The notes: generated by a model not told the origin, from the letters alone. A DNA stretch of 64,000 nt from Lumbricus terrestris (GCA_949752735.1 OX457043.1:4440367-4504366), one strand, 5' to 3'. Numbered from the stretch's first letter, positions 22,851-33,080 are shown. Made by a program: numbers and translations.

Positions 22851-24759
22851 GCACGACGTCTTACCCATGAGTCATGACTTGTCTGGGTGATATCATAAAA
22901 ACACCAACTTCCTTGATGTTCAAAAGCAGTCCACATTGATAATGATATTGGATGTTGACCACAGAACGTAGGGACTGTGCTGCGACGAATAATGACTTAA
23001 TAATATTGTAGTCACGCCATGACCTATCTGCTGGCGATGGAGTTTCGAACATGGCCGGAAATGCACTACTAAACGGCGGTTACGTCACTGAGGAAGGTTT
23101 CAACTGGGATGAATGTGTGAACTACAACTATGATTCATTATTTTGCTCAAAATGGCAATAAACGTATTCCTTTACATTAGTACATGCTGAAGAAGGTAGC
23201 GCCACGTTTCAACTTGCAATTGATTTCAATGATATCAATACAGACTAAAAAACTGGCAGAAGTGAATCGAATTACAATTAAACTGTAAAACGGCTAATTA
23301 TCAATCCGAAGAACTGATAATTGATGATTCTGACAGTTGCAGACAAGAAGCACACGGTCAATTATGCAACGAGATCGAATTTATGAATTTAAAGTAGCTG
23401 ACTTTTGCCTGCATGTAGGCCTAAGTTCAGGAGGCATGCAAGACGTCTTACGGATGTGTCATCCTTTGTTTGGTGCTATAGTAAAGACACGAACTTCCTT
23501 GATGCTCAAAAACAGCAACAAGAAGCAGTCTTCTTTTCGCTCTCTGCCCTTAGGCAGGTTCGAATGTTTGACGTCTCCAAAGGGCGTGGTGGGCGACAGA
23601 GCAATCGCCGGTATATGCGATGCCCACATGGGCGAAGAAACTAAATGAAGGACGATAAAAGATATCGACGCTGGGAAGTGGTGTCTCCTTAAAAACACCG
23701 GGAGAAAGGCAACGGGAAACCATCTCCCTACAATTCCCAAGCTAAATGTATGACGAATCCAAGAAGCAGAAGCAGTTTTAATTAGTAAATGTAAATCAGA
23801 GCTCAAGTTGTTGATTTCGCTTGTCTCAATCATGTAATTTTGGTGCTGCTCTATTTTCGGCGACAATAGTTTCAGAACAGGTGCTGGGAAATCTCCTGAA
23901 ATATTGACCGGCCCACATTTTGATAATGATATTGGATGTTCAATTGTTCATTCATTCATTCATTCGAGTATTTATATAGCGCCTCTTCAAGGAAACTGCT
24001 CAGAGGCGCTCCCGACTCCAGTACGGACAAACAGAACAGTTTCTAAGTGCTTATAGAATGTGTCAGAGAGTGACCTAGGGAACAGGCGCAGCTCAAGTGG
24101 GAGGGCATTCCATACCACTGGGCCAACCACAGAAAAAGCACGACTTTGCATGATGGAGGTACGAGCAAACCACAGAACGAAGGAAACTGTGCTGCGACGA
24201 ATAATGACTTGTAGTCACGCCATGGTCTATCTGCTGTCGACGGAGTTTCGAACATGGCCGGAAATGCACTACTAAACGGCGTTTACGTCACTGAGGAAGG
24301 TCTCAACTGGGATGAATGTGAGAACTACAACCAATATTCAGTATTTTGCTCAAAATGGCAATGAACGTATTCCTTTACATTAGAACATGTTGGAGAAGGC
24401 ACCGCCACGTTTCAACTTGCAATTGATTTCAATGACATCAATACAGACGAAAGAACTGGTAGAAGTGAATCGAATTACAATTAAACTGTAAAAGGGCCCA
24501 TTATCTGTTGAATCCATCCAAAACCCAATTCATTTCTCTTGACGGTCGCAGACAGTTGACTAGTCTAGACATGCATCTTTTGGCTCATACATTCCCCATA
24601 TTGCATTATCTCATACCGTCCGCAATCTTCGAGTGATACTTGACCAAGAACTCAGTTTCTCACAGCATGTCAACCTAGTAACGCGAAGCTGCTATTACCA
24701 GCTCCGCCAGTTGCGTATTGTCATGCGGTCCCTATCTCATGATGCCGCTGTGGTCCTTG
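22851..24759. repeat. 4.7-kb module, unit D, cut by assembly gap
   Basis: Repeats the left 1.9 kb of the module (two intronic blocks, minus-strand LINE tail, start of the plus-strand LINE) and stops at the gap. It keeps the 16-bp LINE segment and GATGCTCAAAAAC like unit A, but has GCTGACTTTTGCC like B and C, and a private CTAAAAAACTGG. No coding exon of D is visible; those expected from the module pattern would lie in the gap. Confidence 0.9.
24506..24759 (+). mobile_element. LINE fragment, unit D, cut by gap
   Basis: Same insertion as in units A-C. The reverse transcriptase frame is undeleted at the point where it enters the gap (SLSHDAAVVL). Confidence 0.85.
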
Positions 24760-24959
24760 NNNNNNNNNNNNNNNNNNNNNNNNNNNNNNNNNNNNNNNNN
24801 NNNNNNNNNNNNNNNNNNNNNNNNNNNNNNNNNNNNNNNNNNNNNNNNNNNNNNNNNNNNNNNNNNNNNNNNNNNNNNNNNNNNNNNNNNNNNNNNNNNN
24901 NNNNNNNNNNNNNNNNNNNNNNNNNNNNNNNNNNNNNNNNNNNNNNNNNNNNNNNNNNN
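24760..24959. other. Assembly gap, exactly 200 N
   Basis: A round-number run of N, typical of a placeholder of unknown real length. The left side is unit D of the 4.7-kb array. The right side starts in unrelated sequence, so the array is unresolved here. Confidence 0.98.
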
Positions 24960-25013
24960 GAGGAAGATGGATTAAGGGGCTAAAGTTTGCAGACGACCAA
25001 GCAGTAATAGGCC
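24960..25013 (+). mobile_element. Reverse transcriptase fragment (FADD box)
   Basis: The first bases after the gap encode EEDGLRGLKFADDQAVIG. FADD preceded by GL(K) and followed by a hydrophobic strand is the catalytic metal-binding motif of non-LTR reverse transcriptases. The frame then stops. The rest of the element is hidden by the gap or deleted. Confidence 0.65.
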
Positions 25014-25059
25014 AATGCTGATTCGTTGAATAAACCACTTTTTGTGTCCTTTTATCATC

Positions 25060-25380
25060 TGTGAAACTGGGCCCATGCAGTTTCTGCATTATTTTGTTAA
25101 TCCGGCATTGCTGGAGTGTAGGACATGTTGCTGTGAAGAGTGATATGCATACCATGATCTATCTGGTGGCTATTGCGCTTCGTACGTGCATTAGACGTCC
25201 GAAAATGCATTACTCAACGGTGTTGACAGTATAGCTGAAAAGTCTAACTCTCCTGAATGTTTGTATAAAATGGCAGCAAAATTGATCTATTCTTTTAGAT
25301 GATCAAGAAAGCTGTACCGTGTCTCACTTCAATTCGTAATTGATCTTGATTGCACCAATAGAACCCTAACGACCATTACC
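25060..25380. repeat. Diverged copy of the module's intronic block
   Basis: From about 25195 the sequence (CGAAAATGCATTACTCAACGG, later AAAATGGCAGCAAAATTGATC and CACTTCAATTCGTAATTGAT) can be aligned with the block near 10036-10290 (CGGAAATGCACTACTAAACGG, AAAATGGCAATGAACG, CGTTTCAACTTGCAATTGAT) at much lower identity than between modules. It lies just beyond a mucin exon, as in the modules, so it appears to be an old orthologue of the same intron. Confidence 0.55.
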
Positions 25381-25494
25381 GAGTTAGCACTAAGCCCTAC
25401 AAAATGGGAGTCGAAGCAAGACAATTCTGCGGTTTGCATACAGGAAGCATAAGAAGGTCAATTGTGCATCGGTTCGTTCTACCATATGAATTAC

Positions 25495-25776
25495 CTGTTG
25501 TTTGAGTTGTTTCTAGAGCAGGTGTCGGCGATGTTCGCTCAGATGTCGATGCAGTAAACGGTCGGAGAGTTGTTGGTTCAGCGGTTCCTGGTGCGGTCGG
25601 TGTAGTTGCCCCAAGTCTTATCTCACTTGAATGTTGACTTGTTCCTGGAGCAGTCGTTGACTGAGCCGTCGATCTGGATACCTCTGAAGTAGATGCTGTT
25701 TCCGTTGGTGTCGACGTTGAAGTGTGGACTTCCTGCGCTGTTGTTGACGTTTCAGTCGAAGGCGTCGATGTTGACA
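25495..25776 (-). CDS. Exon 17: Ser/Thr/Pro-rich mucin exon
   Basis: 282 nt, 94 codons, phase 1 at both ends; acceptor TTGTCTCTTGCATCTACCAG, donor GTAATT. The first half (STSTPSTETSTTAQ, TASTSEVSRSTAQ) matches the module mucin exons. The last third (ASTSERTSPTPALETTQTTG) matches exon 27. It therefore combines both mucin subtypes and may represent the ancestral arrangement. It follows the beta-sandwich-like pair at 32.7-31.0 kb and precedes the tandem modules in the transcript. Confidence 0.78.
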
Positions 25777-27237
25777 CTGGTAGATGCAAGAGACAATAAA
25801 TACAAAGCCTGAACTATTCGTTCGTATCGCATCTTCGATCACAACATAAGTATTTTAGCGTCGAATTTCCCAGAAAATTAAGACTTCCACCCGGCTCTCA
25901 CGTGAGAAGGTCAGAACGTGGAATTTAAAGGATGTGATAACGTGGACGCGGAGTGGGCCTATTGAGATTCATGAACTGAAGGGCGTAAACCATGGAGGAC
26001 ATGTCCAGGATTAAATGAAATTCATTCGCGGTGTTTATTTCTCGGCCGTGTAAAATAGTCAGGCCTAGAGCCTGATTACATCAGTAGTCATTGGGATTAT
26101 AAAAATGGCGACTATAGACGCAGTTAGAGATAGGTCTAATCAATGTTGGATATGAGTTCATGGATGTCTGACGACGACATCATCGAATCAAACAAATACC
26201 GCAAAAAATCAGAAACCTCGCGGCCATGAATGACGGCAACATCGAAAAGCAAGACACCCTCTCTCAATCATCGAACAGCGAACCGTTTGTAGATGGCAGG
26301 CTTACATCAACAGCCAACACGTGGCTCGCGACGTAGACACACCGGCCACACTCAATAACTGCGCCGTTCCACGCATGCTCTTCAGATCCCACACCTGGTT
26401 AACATCTTCACCGATACATAGAAAATCTTCCCTCAAGCACAGACATCAACGACGACGACGACGACGACGACGAAGACGACGCCGACGAAGAGTAGGGCCT
26501 TTGCTGGTACAAGACATCCACGGCTTCCCGCCCAGCAAGCGGCTAACCCAAAGCACGCCTGGATTGTCATCCATCCATTTGCTATTCGCAAATCAGGTTC
26601 ATCTTCGACCAACAATTGTTCACGCTTTCGTCTGTTCTCGGATTGACTACTGCAATTATTCTCTCTTCATTGGCCTCCCTAAGGTTCGGCTATAATCATC
26701 TACAGTTTGTGTTGACTCATTTAATCAGGACTCAAGACTTATTTATTCTGCAAGGTCTCTCATGTTGTTAGTTGCATGTAAGGCGCCCTTGTAACGGCTT
26801 AGCTGTGTTACAGCGTCATTGAGATTGTCATCGTTATTATTAGGCTACTAACGCAGAATTGTAGACTGTAAAAATGCGTTGGCAGAAGGAAACTACCGTC
26901 TATAGTTGTTGCTGAGGCGCACCTCTACTTTGCTGGTCAGCGATAATCATGACCTCACGGGGGATTTTCATTCATGACCTATGAGACATCAATTCAGCTT
27001 CGACGACAAATACCACAAGGTCGTGTGCAGGATTAAGCATCAAATAAATCAGTCGTATATTGACTGAACAATAAAATAAAATTCAATAAAGCTTAGAAAT
27101 TAAACAAACAGAATGTTCGAGATTGATCCGAAGATGTTGTCAACAGAGCAACTTCAACGGATAAGAGAATCTACTAATGCAGAGCTGTCCCATTTTCATT
27201 CATGTACCGGTATAGTCGCAGATCGATAAACAGTTTG
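25777..27237. other. Intron with repeats, no exon recognised
   Basis: Contains an ACG trinucleotide run (26446-26480) and a plus-strand LINE fragment at about 26600-26700 with VHAFVCSRIDYCN and GLPKVRL, a reverse transcriptase C-terminal motif. Open frames over the ACG run code only low-complexity Arg or Val runs. Nothing else was identified. Confidence 0.5.
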
Positions 27238-27345
27238 CTATGATCAACGTGAATATAAACGTCAATGTGATTATAAACGTCAAGGTGATTATAAACGTCA
27301 ATGTGATTATAAACGTCAATGTGATAATAAACGGCAATGTGATTA
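27238..27345. repeat. 18-bp minisatellite, about 6 copies
   Basis: The unit CGTCAATGTGATTATAAA is repeated with single-base changes (AAGG, ATAA, CGGC). The open frame across it, repeating six residues, is a product of the repeat and not evidence of a gene. Confidence 0.9.
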
Positions 27346-27429
27346 AAAGCGCGCATAAACCTAACCAACATTGTCTGGACTAAACCACAGACAAACAACC
27401 TCATGCAACTGCAGATCTATGCAGTAGAA

Positions 27430-28284
27430 CAGGGGTTCTCAAACTTTATTTTTTTGTACCCCCAAGTAAAAAAGTCGCATGATGGCGTACCCCCAGGAAA
27501 GTCAGGTCAGAAACAAAATGCTATTGTGAGGTCCACCTTGCAGTGACAACTAAAAGTCAATTTAATCATTGGTGACATCGTTTATTAGTGCTGTAAGCTA
27601 TATATAGGGGCGCAATATTTAGTTTTAATCATATAATCTAATCAACAAATTTTAAAGGAAAATTGGTCTATAACCCCTGTAAGAAAGAGTCAACATTATA
27701 GTGCTGTGGGCTTATATATTTAGTCTAGCACAGATTTAAAATATCTGGTTTAACATTTGTTAATTTCAAACGCAAATTAACCCCATGTTTGTTTTTCGTA
27801 GCAAGATTAGAATAGTTTAAAAACCAGCTCACCCAAATATGACTTATAATGAAAGGAATAAAAAAAGGCTCAATTAGAAATTAATCTTTAGGCCAATTCA
27901 GTTCTCTGCTACTTGAGCTCTATAGACTATAGCCTACAATAGGCTGAGAATTTCTGGCTTTGGCAGGTCTACTTTCGACCATTTATATATAAATTATTTG
28001 TCAATAATTTGTTTCAAATCTGTAGTAATTGGCCTAAACATAAATATGCGGCATATGCATTGCACAGGTCTAGTGGAGTACGTGAGTCCAATTATATGTT
28101 GTCAAAGAATCAAATGACAACGCTGTTATATGTTGCAACGTTCAAAATCATCGCTAATCAAAGAAAGATGAACACAAAGTCCACAAAGTCAAAGAAAATT
28201 TATATTTCTGGAATTTTTCGCGTACCCCTTACCGGCGCCTGGCGTACCCCCAGGGGTACGCGTACCACAGTTTGAGAACCCCTG
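27430..28284. mobile_element. Non-autonomous hAT element, 855 bp
   Basis: Ends are CAGGGGTTCTCAAACTTT and CAGTTTGAGAACCCCTG, a terminal repeat shared by Charlie-type hAT elements. Subterminal GTACCCCC motifs also occur in inverted orientation near both ends. The flanking 8-bp duplication CAGTAGAA (27422-27429 and 28285-28292) is perfect. No transposase frame is present. It sits in the long intron between exons 16 and 17. Confidence 0.93.
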
Positions 28285-28774
28285 CAGTAGAACATATAAA
28301 AAACCTAAAAAGTGTTAACAAATTACAACATTCCGAACTGCTGAGCACGCAGGCTGATGGCCCATTGATGGGCCTGCATACACGATCTTCAAGACCAATG
28401 AAGTACCAACCAGCTAGATTACGCAGTCTACGTCTCCTCGTCCACGTAACACGTGGTTCCCGCTCTAGAGTAGGCCCAAAGACCATGAAGCGGATCGAAG
28501 CCAACGTCAAACAACCTATGTAGAATTGCACGCCATGCAAAGCAACAAGTTTTCGGTAACGCTTGCAATGACCTTCCATTATAGAGCGAGGTCGGTCGGC
28601 TAGAGGGAGACCGTGGTCAGTCGCCGTACATCAGGCTGATCTGAAGGACTGGCAATGTCAAAGGAAGTTCCCAACGGTCGAACAGATTGAAGAAGATGAT
28701 GATAAATTCGTTTTTATTGAGTTCTTGCGGACATACCACAGCCAGTTACAAAAAAATTATAAAGAAAATCATAA

Positions 28775-29290
28775 TTAAATCAAATGGGTGGAGGTCAGAA
28801 AGAGGGGCAATGGTCGAGTAGCTGCAAATTGTCGAGAAATGCAATGTATTTCGTCCTTAATCGGGAGTTCAAAACCGTGAAAACGAGGACGTACATATAG
28901 ATTATGCGGCCTATGGACTGTCGGTGGAAAAATGTTAATCAGGACGTATGAGTCAAGTCGGATCACTGCACGAAGTAGTCGATTTTCATCGTCAAGTACA
29001 AGAGCTTCCACGCTCTTAATATCAGGCATCAGAAAACCGTAACGTCCCATCTTACGATGAAAACTCTCTTGTTTTGATCGGTATGGAGGCTGTGTCTGAA
29101 GAGGATGAAGCGAATAAGGTTTAACATCCTCTTGCATCGTCCTCATCGCCGTGGACGCCATAGATTCGGTTCTGTAGACGTGCAAGTCGGAATCGGAGAA
29201 CTCATCGAGATCTAGAATATCAGGAGCCTTGGAGCACGGACGGAGTAGATTGGAATTGGTGCTGCCTTCAAAATTTGTCCTCGACCACAG
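28775..29290 (-). CDS. Unassigned open frame, about 170 codons
   Basis: An uninterrupted minus-strand frame, bounded by an in-frame stop near 29290 and ending at 28775. It includes an acidic ILDLDEFSDSD stretch, a KVEALVLDDENRLL-like strand region (positions near 28990), and a Cys-poor, Pro/Arg/His-rich C-terminal part with RPRFHGFELPIKDE. The first Met downstream of the acidic stretch is at 29185 or 29158. I recognise no domain. The amino acid mix looks protein-like and the length is well above chance for AT-rich DNA. It could be an independent exon, a nested gene or a transposon remnant. It does not fit the Cys-rich extracellular gene. Confidence 0.3.
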   Translation of the reverse strand: MWSRTNFEGSTNSNLLRPCSKAPDILDLDEFSDSDLHVYRTESMASTAMRTMQEDVKPYSLHPLQTQPPYRSKQESFHRKMGRYGFLMPDIKSVEALVLDDENRLLRAVIRLDSYVLINIFPPTVHRPHNLYVRPRFHGFELPIKDEIHCISRQFAATRPLPLFLTSTHLI

Positions 29291-30089
29291 TCATGTCGCA
29301 TGACACATGTCCTGCGAAGTTTGTTCTATCCAATAGTTCACTGCCTTTATGTCATGCGAGGCTGCGCCCCACTATCTCAAGCTCAACGATAAATATGGCA
29401 CTAACTATATAACCTACTTTAGGTCACTTTGCAGACAATAAATTTGCAGTTCATGCTATTAAAGATGCAAAAGATTTGGAGTTAACGGCAGAGCCCTGTA
29501 CGGTACAGAAATGCTGAACGACTGCCAAACCTCTGAGTAGGTTTTTAGAAGAGGCAATAAACAAAACACAATTCCGGATTGAATGAACACCGTACACCGA
29601 TGTGCATTGGTACTTGAAGCTGCGCATCTTCAATTTACGATAACCTGTGCCTGTCCCAAGCTAGGATAGAGGTGGGTGGTTCCGCGGTGGACTTGCAGCG
29701 TATACCTCGGGGAAAAACCACACAGCATGCCAACGCAACAATTCCAATCACCCCACTTCAACTTTATCGGCCAAATAACCCATGACCTTAAACGTACTTT
29801 AACAAAATATTTATGTACGGATCCTTAGTGTCACGCGACCTTCAAGGACAGAATGCATAATTTGTCTGACACGCAGATGATACCGTGGTGTAATCGCTAC
29901 CGAATCTTGCATGTGATCTAACGACGCTTACCGCAACGAAATGTACTCGGTATGAGGACCTGAACACCTCTCTTTCTGCACGCGTAAATTCGCGCCTGAC
30001 AGGAAGCATTTGAAACATGATGTCGGCCGAAGATAGAGTAAATGTAAAGTCTTTCAATGCGCTGACCAAGTGTCCAAGACCATGAAAAT

Positions 30090-30370
30090 CGTACGTTGAG
30101 TCATCATCATGAAGCATGCCCTCCTGGGGCGTCACATGATGCGACAACAAACTCCCTCCAGAGAGCGCGATCTTCAGCCAACTCCATAGCCTCGCGTATG
30201 CTAATGTTCCGTAGGACTCTTGTGATACAAGACAGCCAGGTGTTTCTGGGTCTCCCTCGAGGTCTTTTCCACTGTAGCGGGACAGCCGCTGCAAGGGCCC
30301 GTCTGGTGTCACTGTCCGGATGGAGCCTGGCCACGTTGAGTGCATGCCACACATTGCAATGACACACAAA
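30090..30370 (-). mobile_element. LINE C-terminal fragment
   Basis: The minus strand encodes RPRGRPRNTWLSCITR followed by AEDRALWREFV. The pair GRPR..W and A.DR..WR is the standard end of endonuclease-reverse transcriptase polyproteins of RTE/Jockey-like retrotransposons. No upstream reverse transcriptase remains, so this is a 5'-truncated copy. Confidence 0.7.
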
Positions 30371-30679
30371 TGCATCTTGTTAGCTTTCAACACACGAAGC
30401 GACAATGCAGCGCCGTGCCTACACAAAGTTTGCGTCACTTCTCTGGAATGAGCCACTATAGGCCTATTATTACGTCTCTAAGCACTTACCTGCGCGTCTG
30501 TTCACTGTGCACTGCGAGGTACGCAACATGAATTCGTAGATACAAAACAATACAATATAACGATCTCTAAGAATAACTTTTCATGCCTCTGGAGACGCCA
30601 ACGCTCGAAACTGCACTCCTTTGCTCAGCCCATTATATATCAGCGACACTGAGTTTGTTTTTGTCTGTATGTACACTGT

Positions 30680-30867
30680 TATAGCGCCTCCTCATGGCTC
30701 TACTCAGAAGCGCTTTTGACTGCAGCGCGGACACTGAATCGGAGTCTCACGCCGAAGCGCTGAGCAATTGCCAAGGTCCCTACGAAGTGGCTTGAGGTGG
30801 ATTCGAACCTGCAAACATGCATCCGGCTGCAAGGCAACGAACGTGCCCACTACGCCATCGCGCCTCA
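30680..30867 (-). mobile_element. tRNA-derived SINE with LINE-like 3' tail
   Basis: On the minus strand, an A box (TGGCGTAGTGG, near 30845-30857) is followed about 40 bp later by a B box (GGTTCGAATCC, 30799-30809). The 3' part ends with GCGCTTCTGAGTAG and GGAGGCGCTATAA, the same tail as the CR1/L2-like LINEs in this window. Two related copies lie at 53175-53335 (+) and 60712-60912 (-). Confidence 0.82.
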
Positions 30868-30949
30868 CATATAGATATAGTAAATATCTCAATGGAGATT
30901 TATTAGATTGATTGATTGAAATGAACTAAAGAATGAATAAGAGACTCAC

Positions 30950-31109
30950 AGGTGTGCAGGCAAGCCGTCATGATGACCTTTCCTAGTCCAAAAGAGGACG
31001 CACCGTCCGCCGGGTGAAAGCGCAGTTCCACCAAATATATATTGCCTGTGCGGGTATTCGCGGTAAAGTCCACCATCGTCTCCTTCTCCGCATCGTCGAT
31101 CGGAGGACT
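30950..31109 (-). CDS. Exon 16: beta-sandwich-like domain, C-terminal half
   Basis: 160 nt, phase 0 to 1; acceptor TTGTAAACTCTAG and donor GTGAGT. Encodes SPPIDDAEKETMVDF, NTRTGNIYLVELRFHP and GLGKVIMTACLHT. The phase pattern, length and final V.I.(T)AC motif parallel exons 19, 22 and 25, so it is probably a distant relative of the galactose-binding-like domain. Together with exon 15 it forms a domain of about 165 residues with a Cys near each end. Confidence 0.72.
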
Positions 31110-31225
31110 CTAGAGTTTACAATTACGAACGACATCTGTCTAGTGTGTCTTCATTACATCAGCTTTCCATAGCATCTTCTCAATAACATACATATATATG
31201 CATATGTGTATTATATATCATATAT

Positions 31226-31555
31226 ATTCATTCATTCATTCGATCGAGTATTTATATATATATAGCACCTCTTCAAGGAAACTACTCAGAGGCGCTCCCA
31301 ACTCCAGTACGGACAAACAGAACAGTTTTTAGGTGCTTATAGAATGTGTCAGAGAGTGATCGAGGGAACAGGCGCAGCTCAAGTGGGAGGGCATTCCATA
31401 CCACTGGGCCAACCACAGAAAAAGCACGACTGCATGATGGAGGTACGAGCAAACGGGACAAAGAGTACTTCCCTATCAGCCGAGCGTAGGGACCGACCAG
31501 TCCGAGTACTTAACACAGGCCGACAAAGATCGAGGAGGTAAGATGGAGCAAGACC
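31226..31555 (-). mobile_element. LINE 3' end, minus strand
   Basis: An ATTC repeat, TATATAGCACCTCTTCAAGG and CAGAGGCGCTCCC form the reverse complement of the LINE 3' end. The matching coding part includes the reverse complement of GGCCCAGTGGTATGGAATGC (VVGP.VWNA). It is about 100 bp longer than the homologous insertions in the 4.7-kb modules. Confidence 0.85.
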
Positions 31556-31836
31556 TAGCTGGCATCGCCATATTATATATTCTCGTTTAATTTATAATTG
31601 ACACAACGCAGACTGATTGAAATTCATAGTATGAAGGATGATCATAAGTTATAACAGGAGTCGAATTTAACAGTTTGGCAGTCAAATGGACGCTTATCAC
31701 GTCCCTCTACTCATTTTGCCAACGCCATCTGCCGAATATAAGGTTGAGTTGACCTCTGGGAGGCTATGGCGGGAAGCGATCCCGCTTCCATGCGCTCTTC
31801 GTGCCAAGTGTTAACCATTACCCTAAATCTTTCAAG

Positions 31837-32092
31837 CATACATACATACATACATACATACATACATACATACATACATACATACGTACATACATACATA
31901 CATACATACATACATACATACATACATGCATGCATGCATGCATGCATACATACATACATACATACATACATACATACATACATACGTACATACATACATA
32001 CACACATACATACATACATACATACATACATACATACATACATACATCATACATACATACATACATACATACATACATCATACATATATACA
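31837..32092. repeat. CATA microsatellite, about 255 bp
   Basis: Nearly pure CATA repeats with a central GCAT patch (about 31926-31948). Several open frames of 80-140 codons (HTYI or YVCM repeats) result from the repeat. The reverse-complement TATG array lies 3.6 kb to the right. Confidence 0.97.
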
Positions 32093-32361
32093 TGCATGTA
32101 CATACATACATGCAAACATACACAATTACACATACATGCATGCATGCATACTTATACACACCAATAAACATGTCATGCACACATACATAAATATATGCGT
32201 AGACTGAAATGCACCCACTACACAATTGTACACATACATACATGTGTGGCTACATACACAAACAAGCAGACCTGCAAGAACATTCATAGATAAATACAAG
32301 TTGCCTATGCAATGTAATGCATGCTAAAAAAATGACAGTGATTAAAAATCATCGCACTCAC

Positions 32362-32696
32362 CGGTACCGAGTACACTGTAGCGCCAGTCTGATCTTTATG
32401 TACCATAACAACTGATGTGGCGTTTGTTGTGGCAAAGCTTAGACTCATGAAAGTGTAAGAAGAGTCATTGCCGGTCTGTTGTCTGACAATGGAGACTACG
32501 GTCTGATCCTCAGCGTCGAGTCTTTTCAAGTCATGCGGAGATCCAAGAAGAACGTCTTCATCTCCGTCGTGAGCGCGTAGGGTTCCGTTGAAACCACCAA
32601 TGACTACGTAGAATTGACTCTGGTTTCCGTAGTCGAATACGATCACGTTGTCCTTGTCTGGACACAGTCCAGGTGGAGGAGTAACCTCGCCGCCAG
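32362..32696 (-). CDS. Exon 15: beta-sandwich-like domain, N-terminal half
   Basis: 335 nt, phase 1 to 0; acceptor TTTATGCGAATCCAG and donor GTGAGT. After the last LDLa repeat it encodes GGEVTPPPGLCPDKDN, then strand-like stretches FYVVIGGFNGTLRA, QTVVSIVRQQTG, TFMSLSFATTN and SVVMVHKDQTG. A single Cys near the start could pair with the Cys in exon 16. N-glycosylation sites NQS, NGT, NDS and NAT are visible. The position after LDLa repeats and the phase pattern (1, 0, 1) match an F5/8C-like domain, but the sequence is too divergent for a firm family call. Confidence 0.72.
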
Positions 32697-32984
32697 CTGG
32701 ATTCGCATAAACAAAGAACAGAAAATAATAAGCCAGTGGTGTCATTTTTTTTAAAGTAACGATTACATCAACATATGCAATACGTATGCGGAAGAAAAAA
32801 CACACGCGATATTTTGTATTCAAAACATTTTAAATCCAATTGGCGATGAGGAAGAGAAGGGCATTAAGTATCGGAAACATTCATGCATGGTTTTTTAGCG
32901 TGCAGTTGTACACAACATGTGCAGTTCTAAATGGATTTGCGCAGTTGTAGAAGCTGTACTTCCGTACAGTTAAAACTAGCAAAA

Positions 32985-33080
32985 ATGGTCAACGTCATCC
33001 GATTGGAAGTAATTTACCATGGAGGATGGGAAAGGAAAGAAGGGATTGTGCAGTTCTAAAAATTCCTTAAAAACAGCCTT
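32985..33080. repeat. Interspersed repeat, copy 1
   Basis: The segment CCGATTGGAAGTAATTTACC, ATGGAGGATGGGAAAGG and TTGTGCAGTTCTAAAA recurs in the same orientation at 54615-54705 with a few substitutions. No coding content or terminal repeats were seen, so the class is unknown. Confidence 0.75.

Noticed and set aside
26321..26695. 124-codon Arg-rich frame
   Set aside because: Crosses an ACG trinucleotide run and a truncated LINE; not a gene.
31818..32243. Cys/Tyr/Met-rich or His/Thr-rich frames at the CATA array
   Set aside because: Translations of a tetranucleotide microsatellite.
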